From positions 372,001-436,000 of the forward strand of contig JAJSPD010000035.1 in NCBI GenBank assembly GCA_021307315.1: a stretch of 64,000 bases of DNA, written 5' to 3'. The notes beneath the pieces are model-generated. The model made no database searches, was not told where the DNA came from, and saw only the letters and a program-made list of their open reading frames with translations. Position 1 is the first letter of the stretch. Each line of letters starts with the position of its first letter. Below, in pieces: positions 57,938 through 64,000 of this stretch. The stretch is from Bisporella sp. PMI_857 (Eukaryota; Ascomycota; Leotiomycetes; Helotiales; Helotiaceae). The position numbers and the translations under genes were made by a program.

Positions 57938-58470
57938 GAACAGGCGGTAAAGCACGCTAACGGTTTGTAGATGAGCTGGCATTGAGGTGGCGTCCACACT
58001 CCAAGAAATTGTTTATACAAGGAGTGTTAAGTAATCTTGAATTATTCAGCGTGTGATTCTTGGAATGGCTGACTAACATTGTCATGCATGCGTTCGTCTA
58101 GTTCGAGGTTATGTTTCTGCCTCCGAATAAGCCATCTAATTTCATTGGAACTAGAAAGCAGGGAATTGAAATTAACCACCATAATATGAGCCGATATTGC
58201 CTGCCAAACAGCAGACGTCGACTAGATTACTCACTCTACGGGCAAATTGTTGCCAAGATGCTATCGAGGCTGCGTCTTACCTTCTTGGCTTCTACAAGAC
58301 GTGATTCCCCGATGAGACGCTGTGGGACAGTATAAATTCATGTAGTTCAGCCCTCGGTATGGAATGGTATATTAATTATCACACCAAAAGATACAGATAT
58401 ATCATTTTTGAGTACCTATTCATCTTAGCACCGCCCTTTTTGTTTGCCAAACACATTCTACATTTTGAAG
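57938..58470. other. intergenic region
   Basis: 0.53 kb without supportable gene; promoter of the isochorismatase-like gene. Confidence 0.35.
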
Positions 58471-59265
58471 ATGTCCAAACCACAATCCGGCAAATCCTTC
58501 CGTTCATTTTTGGCAATCCCACCCTCAAAGCCAACAGTTTCTGACAGTGTCTTGATTATCATTGATGCACAAAACGAGTTGGCTTCTGTCACCGTCCGGG
58601 TTCGTACGCTCGCGCTAACCACTCCAGATATGATTATGGGTTGCTCGCCATTGCCGATCTCGCGCAGTCTCGTCCTAATATTCTCTCTCTTCTTGAGAAG
58701 TATCGCGCCGCGAAGGGGGATATAGTCCATGTTGTTCATGATACTCCTGCCGGAGCACCGCTCTTCACCCCCAGAACTCCCTTAGCTGAGATATTTCCCG
58801 AATTGACACCGCTGGATGGTGAAAAAGTTAGTCTTATGTTTGACTAGGCCCTAGCCCAGGTATCTAAGGCTTATATGATATCTAGGTCGTACATAAGACG
58901 CATCCGAGCTCATTTTCCGACACAATTCTCCATGAACATCTCCAAACCCTGGGAAAGAAGAAAATTGTGCTCGTCGGATATATGGTTTGCAGCTCGGCCA
59001 GTTTATTAGAGGTTACTTACCAAGACTTTTAGGCACATAATTGCATATCTTCTACGTCCCGCATTGGTGCTGAGTTGGGATATGATGTTTCTGTTGTCAG
59101 AGATGCAATTGGTGATAGGGATGTTCCTGGAGCTACTGCGAAACAGCTTGTTGATGTGAGTGATACCTGTGTATGTCTAGATTTCCCGAAGTTGACTGGT
59201 ATCAGGTGGTGCTTGCAGAGTTGGGCGATGTCTCAGCTACGATTATTTCGAGTCATGACCTGTAG
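58471..59265 (+). CDS. isochorismatase-family cysteine hydrolase
   Basis: Five exons, 58471-58577, 58628-58826, 58886-58984, 59033-59155 and 59206-59265, give 195 residues with agreeing phases. The fold's catalytic triad is visible: Asp in [11 protein letters not shown], Lys in [10 protein letters not shown] and Cys in [34 protein letters not shown] is the usual loop between the first two. DAIGDRD and [16 protein letters not shown] complete the C-terminal part. Family members hydrolyse isochorismate or small amides; secreted fungal versions exist, but no signal peptide is seen here. Because many introns interrupt it, single-frame reading makes it look broken; splicing restores it fully. Substrate unknown. 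Confidence 0.85.
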
Positions 59266-60207
59266 GCTTAATAGCCTGTACATCGTATGCACGTTTTCAA
59301 CACTTTGATTGAAAATAAGTAATTATTCAACACCGATATAGCTATATCCTGAGCTGTTGTTCATTTCTCTAGGGATCAGAGGTGATGACTATACTTCAAG
59401 CAATGTAAGCAGAATAGAATTTGAGCCATCGTTTAAAATAAAATTATACCAGCTTGATTACTTCTGTTTGAAGCCTAGCATGACTTCGCCAGCCCGCTCG
59501 CACTCTAACGGAGCTATAAGTCGGAATGGGGATACTCAACTATGACAGCAGTATATTACACACAATGACTTGGACGTTCAAATTTCTCCAATATGGCTCC
59601 TGTCGCTCTGCCTTTTCCCCAAAATGCAGATGGTACTTCAAACTCCGAAGCTTCACATGTAAGACTTACTACCAGGATGAGCCGGATGTACATGCCTCCA
59701 GAACCGGATGTACATACCCCCGGAACCGGAAAACCAACTTTTAAATGGTTTTCATCAGCTATACTGGGATTTTAGAGGCCCGAGAAAAACTGGTATCAAG
59801 GAGGGGAATCGCACCTAAGTCGGTACTTACAACGCTAGAGGTCAGCACCGATACGGGCACTGTTTTTCTAGAGTGGCTGAGTAGATCCAGACCAGGATGT
59901 GGCATTCCCATAAGATTTTACAATTAAGGTTGTTCATCGCAGATGCTCTAGGAAGAATGTAGAAACCCAACAAAGCAAATTTGAAAGGGTCAAGATTTCA
60001 AAAATCTGATAACGCATTTTGCAGAAGAAATAAACACGACGACACAAAGTCTCAGTTCGGACAGGGATAAACCGTCCCATTTGGGACACCTATCGACGTA
60101 ACATGCACTCTGAAACGCTAGACCGAATCATACAAGCAACAAAACTCCACATATCCTCATGATACTCTCCTGCTCCATCTAGGTAAGATAATCCATGCCT
60201 TCAATCA
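59266..60207. other. intergenic region with short tandem repeat and weak ORFs
   Basis: A plus frame at 59593-59775 (MAPVALPFPQNADGTSN...) codes 60 residues and contains a 22-bp unit repeated twice (59682-59703 and 59704-59725, ccggatgtacat...). It may be a fragment of a gene; no family pattern or splice partner is convincing. Confidence 0.3.
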
Positions 60208-60929
60208 TCAATGTAGCAGTTTAATCCTAGTCCGCCGTCTATCTGGCGAATCATACCGAGCCCGCGAACGATACCTCCTCTCCCGATACTATTCCCCCAA
60301 TTAGTATATGCATCCATTCTTACGTATTTCCCTCTTCCCAATCGAATAACAACCAAAGACAAGGGGAAAACGAACGGACTCACCATCTCCTCTCGCAGTG
60401 CGCTCCGCTTCTCCGCCTCCCGGATCTCCCAAGCCCGATCGACCTTCAAATCGTACTCGGCCTTCGCCTTCAGGACCCGCGCATCGTAGTCCTCTTTTGC
60501 GCGTACTTCAGCGGCGGTCTGGCTGTCACACCCACACGGACAGGGGTCGCGGTCTGCTAGATCGAGTCTGTCGAATCGGTCTAGCTGCGCGTCGAGGAAG
60601 TAGTCATCTTCCGTGCTATAGTTGTTATAGCCGCAAGGTAAGGAGGCGCGGCGGTAGGGACACAAGCGGTAGAAACAGCTGTTGGTGTTGCTGATGGTGT
60701 TGCTTATGGAGGTTGAGATTACCGGATTGTTGTATGCCGGCGGAGGCGTGACGTAGCGTACCAAACTGGAGGAGGTTGATGGGCGGTAGCAATAGCACTC
60801 GGAAAGTGGCGTGCCGTGAGGGCATGTACAGTGTGCGGGCCGGCGGAGCGAGAGGGAGAGGTTTGCTGGTGGCGTGTAATAGTTTAGAGATGGGTAGTCT
60901 CTGGTGGAGGACCGGAGTTGAAGCGCCAT
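60208..60929 (-). CDS. orphan Cys-rich/coiled protein, 208 aa
   Basis: Two exons, 60929-60384 and 60288-60208, give 208 residues from MALQLRSSTRDYPSLN; an in-frame Met at 60995 would add 22. The N-terminal half is Ser/Pro/Tyr-rich with Cys pairs (CTCPHG, ECYCY, CPCGC). The second half is strongly charged and helical (AEVRAKEDYDARVLKAKAEYD, then AWEIREAEKRSALREEM). The spliced C-terminus is Arg-rich (YRERRYRSRARYDSPDRRRT), like RS-type nuclear tails. The intron has GTGAGT and ATAG. No family recognised; a nuclear RNA-associated role is a guess from composition. Confidence 0.65.
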
Positions 60930-60995
60930 TGTTCGCGTCGTGAAAGGAACGGTGGGAAAACAGAAGAGAGAAGAGAAACAGCCTTGGGCAGACAC

Positions 60996-61715
60996 CGTTC
61001 GGTATATCTTATATCGCCCGAGCGCTTACCCGATGGTGTATGTAGGCAGCCCTACCGCCCGTCTATCGTGCGGACAACGCAACAATAACTAATTGGTGTG
61101 TCGCACTCACGACAGACGCCCAGTTGCTATTTATTAGGCACAGCCTCATAGAATGAGGGGTAGATTTCGTGGGGTGAAGATTGGGTGCCTCATTGTTGTT
61201 GCAGAGGTGTAATTATGGTGCACTTGAGGATAATTTGATTGGTCGTATGTTGCTGCGGAACATGTTGGCGTACTTCAGCTCCATGGGTCTGCAGGCATAA
61301 GATGCACCATTTTACACGTGATCAGATATCTGTACTGGGCTATTCTCAAGGCTTTTCGTTTTTGATCAATTTTGTGATGACTTTGGTTGATCACGAGGCT
61401 GGGAGAAGCCTGAAGTCACTGGACTAATTTTGATATTGTAAATGATGGCTAAAATGCAAAGAAATATCAACGCGTCGCAAGGAAATTAAATTAGATGCTC
61501 CAAGTGAAAGAGTAAATCTTGCTTAAATAGAATATGAAGAACAAGCTTGTCTTATAGAAAGTGCAAGAGACCCGCTTGCAATCTCTTATAAGCTTCGTGG
61601 CATTGGGGTGTATATCTGGTATTCCTCACACATTGCTATACAATGTGTTCTATATGCAGAACTTAGAGAATCAGTCCTTTTTAAATCCAAGGCTAGATGT
61701 GTCATCCGAGCCTCT
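60996..61715. other. intergenic region
   Basis: 0.7 kb; promoter of the 208-aa gene and 3' end of the calmodulin-like gene. No gene supported. Confidence 0.35.
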
Positions 61716-62465
61716 TCATCCACTAAGCATGAAGTGGACGAATTCCTGATCTAAATGCGCGTTAACCAAGGTATCATCGCGGTTATGAGCAACATACAAT
61801 CAATTGATCCATCCCCATTCTTGTCGACCTCCTTGATCATAGCATCAAGTTCATCGTCAGTCAATATCTCACCGAAGGACTTCATGACCTTTCGCAGTTC
61901 ATCCAGGGAGATGGTTCCGCTTCCATCCTTGTCGAAGACCTTAAAGGCGCTCTTCATTTCGGTCTCGAAGTCGATATCCTTGGTTGGGGCAGTCATCATC
62001 TTGCAGAACTCTGAGAGAAATTAGAAACGACCTCGAAGATCTGAAGCGAGCTCGAACCTTCAAAATCAATAGTGCCATTATTGTCATGGTCAACTTCATT
62101 GATCATGTCCTGAATTTCAGTCTCTGTAGGATTCTGGCCAAGAGACTTCATAACCTCGTGAAGCTCTTTAATGGAGATAGTTCCTGGAATAAGTCAGAAA
62201 GTTTCTTCAGTTGAAGCCTACATATATACGTCAAGATACATACCATCTCCATCAGAGTCCTAAGTCGAGGCGTCAGAAGCTGTGTTATCTATGGAACAAG
62301 ATATTCTTACAAAAAGGGTAAATGCATCCCTGTACTCCGCCAGCTCCTTCTCTGTAGGCTTGATCTATGGTTTTCAATGTTAATATCAACAGCTCGTACA
62401 TGCTAGATTTCTTGTCGGGTCGATAATGAGCTTACAGGAGCTTTGACTCCTCCGAGATCCGCCAT
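61716..62465 (-). CDS. calmodulin-like EF-hand protein
   Basis: Six exons: 62465-62436, 62364-62311, 62259-62244, 62183-62058, 62010-61798 and 61750-61716, giving 157 residues with consistent phases. Four EF-hand loops are complete: [36 protein letters not shown] and [12 protein letters not shown], all with Asp/Asn/Glu at calcium positions. The central linker is [19 protein letters not shown]. The sequence differs from the near-invariant fungal calmodulin at many places, and begins [18 protein letters not shown], so it is a second calmodulin-like sensor or light chain rather than the main calmodulin. Exon 3 is only 16 nt. It likely binds calcium; its target is unknown. Confidence 0.85.
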
Positions 62466-64000
62466 GTTGGTATATGATTATGACTATCTTAAAACAGATT
62501 AGCCTGTAAGTCTAATAGCATGCGAAACTTATACTTCAGCGTGAGGCTGTGTAATCAGACACTAACAGACAGTAGTATCGAGAATGGGGTTGGGATCTGC
62601 CCCGCAATTTCCAAGAAAAATGTACGAACAGGGTATTCACGATGTTCAGCGCTATACAGTATAAGGTATTTAATCTCCCGATAAGCAATATAAAATTCTT
62701 AGTTTGGTCTTGTTGCTGGCTTTCAAATTGGGTTCGGCTCAAAAGCTTATGAGTGAGAGAGGACGCCTGAAGCTGAATTGGAGATGGAGCTGTCGTCGTT
62801 GCCAAGATCGCTTAATGATCCGCGCTTCACCGAGTAGAGAGGTATATCACGTGTGCGAATAATAATTTTCTCCTCAAACGAGATCATATAGAGCCAGACT
62901 TTACAATAGGTGATTTCTATGGATCTAGAATTGGAATGCTTATTGGCCCAGAGGATTTGTTGTATCACGTGATAAAAGAACCATGCCTCTTGAAGATCAA
63001 GCACCACTAAATTTCTCGCTTAGATGTATGTACACTGAACGCAACGCATGACATCTCTAGCAGGATTCTCAGCGTCTGCCGAAGCTACAATATCGATTGT
63101 CTGAGCGCAATTTGCGATAGTTATCCTGTGTAAAACGTAGAGTTGCTCTGAAAATAATAGTTATGTTTCTGCAGAAACGACCATTGCAATATTAAGATCT
63201 GATGTTTTGCATGGGCAAACTGGATTCCTCGTCTCTAGGGTGCGGAGCCTCTTCGAATCAAGTTTGGGCAGCTCAGAATAATCACCGAGATCTACCAGAT
63301 GTATTCTGACTAAGTAGACTATAAGTACGCCTTTGGCTAGTATACATCACAAAACGGATGAATTGTCTAGATGAGGGAATGTGGTCGATTTCAAATGCAG
63401 TCTTACCTAGAAAACCAATAACAGAGATGCAATTTGAGGTAGAGGTTACAAAATGCCTCTCCAGAAGCTTACAATGCAAATTGCTACGGCTTATCCTAGT
63501 TTTGCATAGCCCGTCTCTGAAACAACGACTTTGTATCCCAGGAATAACAAAACGTCAAGATCTGGCTTAGTAAGAATAAACAGAACCCGTATAGTAGGTA
63601 AGAAATTAGATGTCGAAGCAAATTTATCATTGGAATGAGACATATGCAGCGTTATGCCACATAATTTGCCAATGATGTCCTAGGGGTGGACCTAGAGATG
63701 TAGCGGCGAGGAGGGTATTTATTTTTTGAATGACCTCGCGAAAAGGATTTGCAGTAGAAAGAGAAAGATAAGCAAAGCCATCCATCCTCGGGGCGATGAG
63801 CTGTGACTCGAAAGCAAAACAGAGAGCTAATTTTTCAAGTCAGTAAAACTTGATGGTTTTCGGTTGGCAGATCCAAGAATAGATAGGAGATACTGTACAC
63901 AACCTGTAGACTTCGGAGACTTGAATGAAACAGGCCGTGATCTCCATCTGACATGCAGAATGACGTCTTTTGCGTAAGAGAAAAGATGTCGCTTTTGGCA
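62466..64000. other. terminal region without recognised genes
   Basis: 1.5 kb: promoter of the calmodulin-like gene, then AT-rich DNA. Frames at 62536-63007 and 63282-63570 show no family pattern. A gene could begin beyond the window end. Confidence 0.35.

Noticed and set aside
58471..59265. Initial impression that the isochorismatase gene is a pseudogene
   Set aside because: Four introns with proper splice sites and phases restore a complete 195-residue protein with its Asp, Lys and Cys.

Overview
The window is nuclear DNA of a filamentous ascomycete (Pezizomycotina). Coding genes carry short introns of about 45-100 nt with GTANGT/GTGAGT donors and (C/T)AG acceptors. There is a fungal HET-domain protein, a Ugo1 mitochondrial-fusion factor, DUF1772 and 2EXR/F-box-like fungal proteins, and small secreted proteins. 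The gene set feels most like Leotiomycetes (Sclerotinia/Botrytis relatives), but that is an impression, not a search result. Exon joins below were made by hand from reading frame and splice consensus; phases were checked arithmetically for each multi-exon gene reported as intact.

Layout. 0.4-14.2 kb: NmrA-like oxidoreductase, FAD monooxygenase, HET protein, a predicted four-pass membrane protein with a long disordered tail, a Glc8/inhibitor-2 homologue and a basic nuclear-type protein with a C-terminal cupin-like domain resembling that of CENP-C/Mif2. 14.2-20.5 kb: AT-rich, with a decayed SGNH hydrolase/FG-GAP/M35-like metallopeptidase fusion. 20.5-24.2 kb: one orphan gene, then 3 kb of AT-rich, repeat-like DNA. 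24.2-30.3 kb: a DUF1772 protein, a broken short-chain dehydrogenase, a frameshifted small secreted protein and F-box-like scraps. 30.5-33 kb: NOP10, a candidate 43-residue membrane protein and NOB1. 33.8-40.3 kb: a Pro/Thr-rich secreted protein, a 2EXR-like tail-anchored protein, a long empty stretch and an orphan. 42.3-48 kb: UGO1, mitochondrial 2Fe-2S ferredoxin, RRP15 and SRP54. 48.6-54.5 kb: a Cys-rich secreted protein, a DUF7053-like protein, a broken MAK32-like pfkB gene and a divergent UMP-CMP kinase with a mutated P-loop. 55.5-62.5 kb: an eight-exon F-box-like Cys/Trp protein, an isochorismatase-family hydrolase, a Cys-rich orphan and a six-exon calmodulin-like gene. The last 1.5 kb shows nothing definite.

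Functional themes. Ribosome biogenesis and protein targeting (NOP10, NOB1, RRP15, SRP54) and mitochondrial functions (UGO1, ferredoxin) form conserved islands. Between them lie fast-evolving or broken genes. Several of the broken genes carry changes that look like G-to-A or C-to-T (Trp to TGA, Gly to Arg/Ser, Asp to Asn), consistent with repeat-induced point mutation or similar decay. I see no bacterial, viral or CRISPR features, no convincing tRNA or rRNA gene, and no coherent secondary-metabolite cluster.
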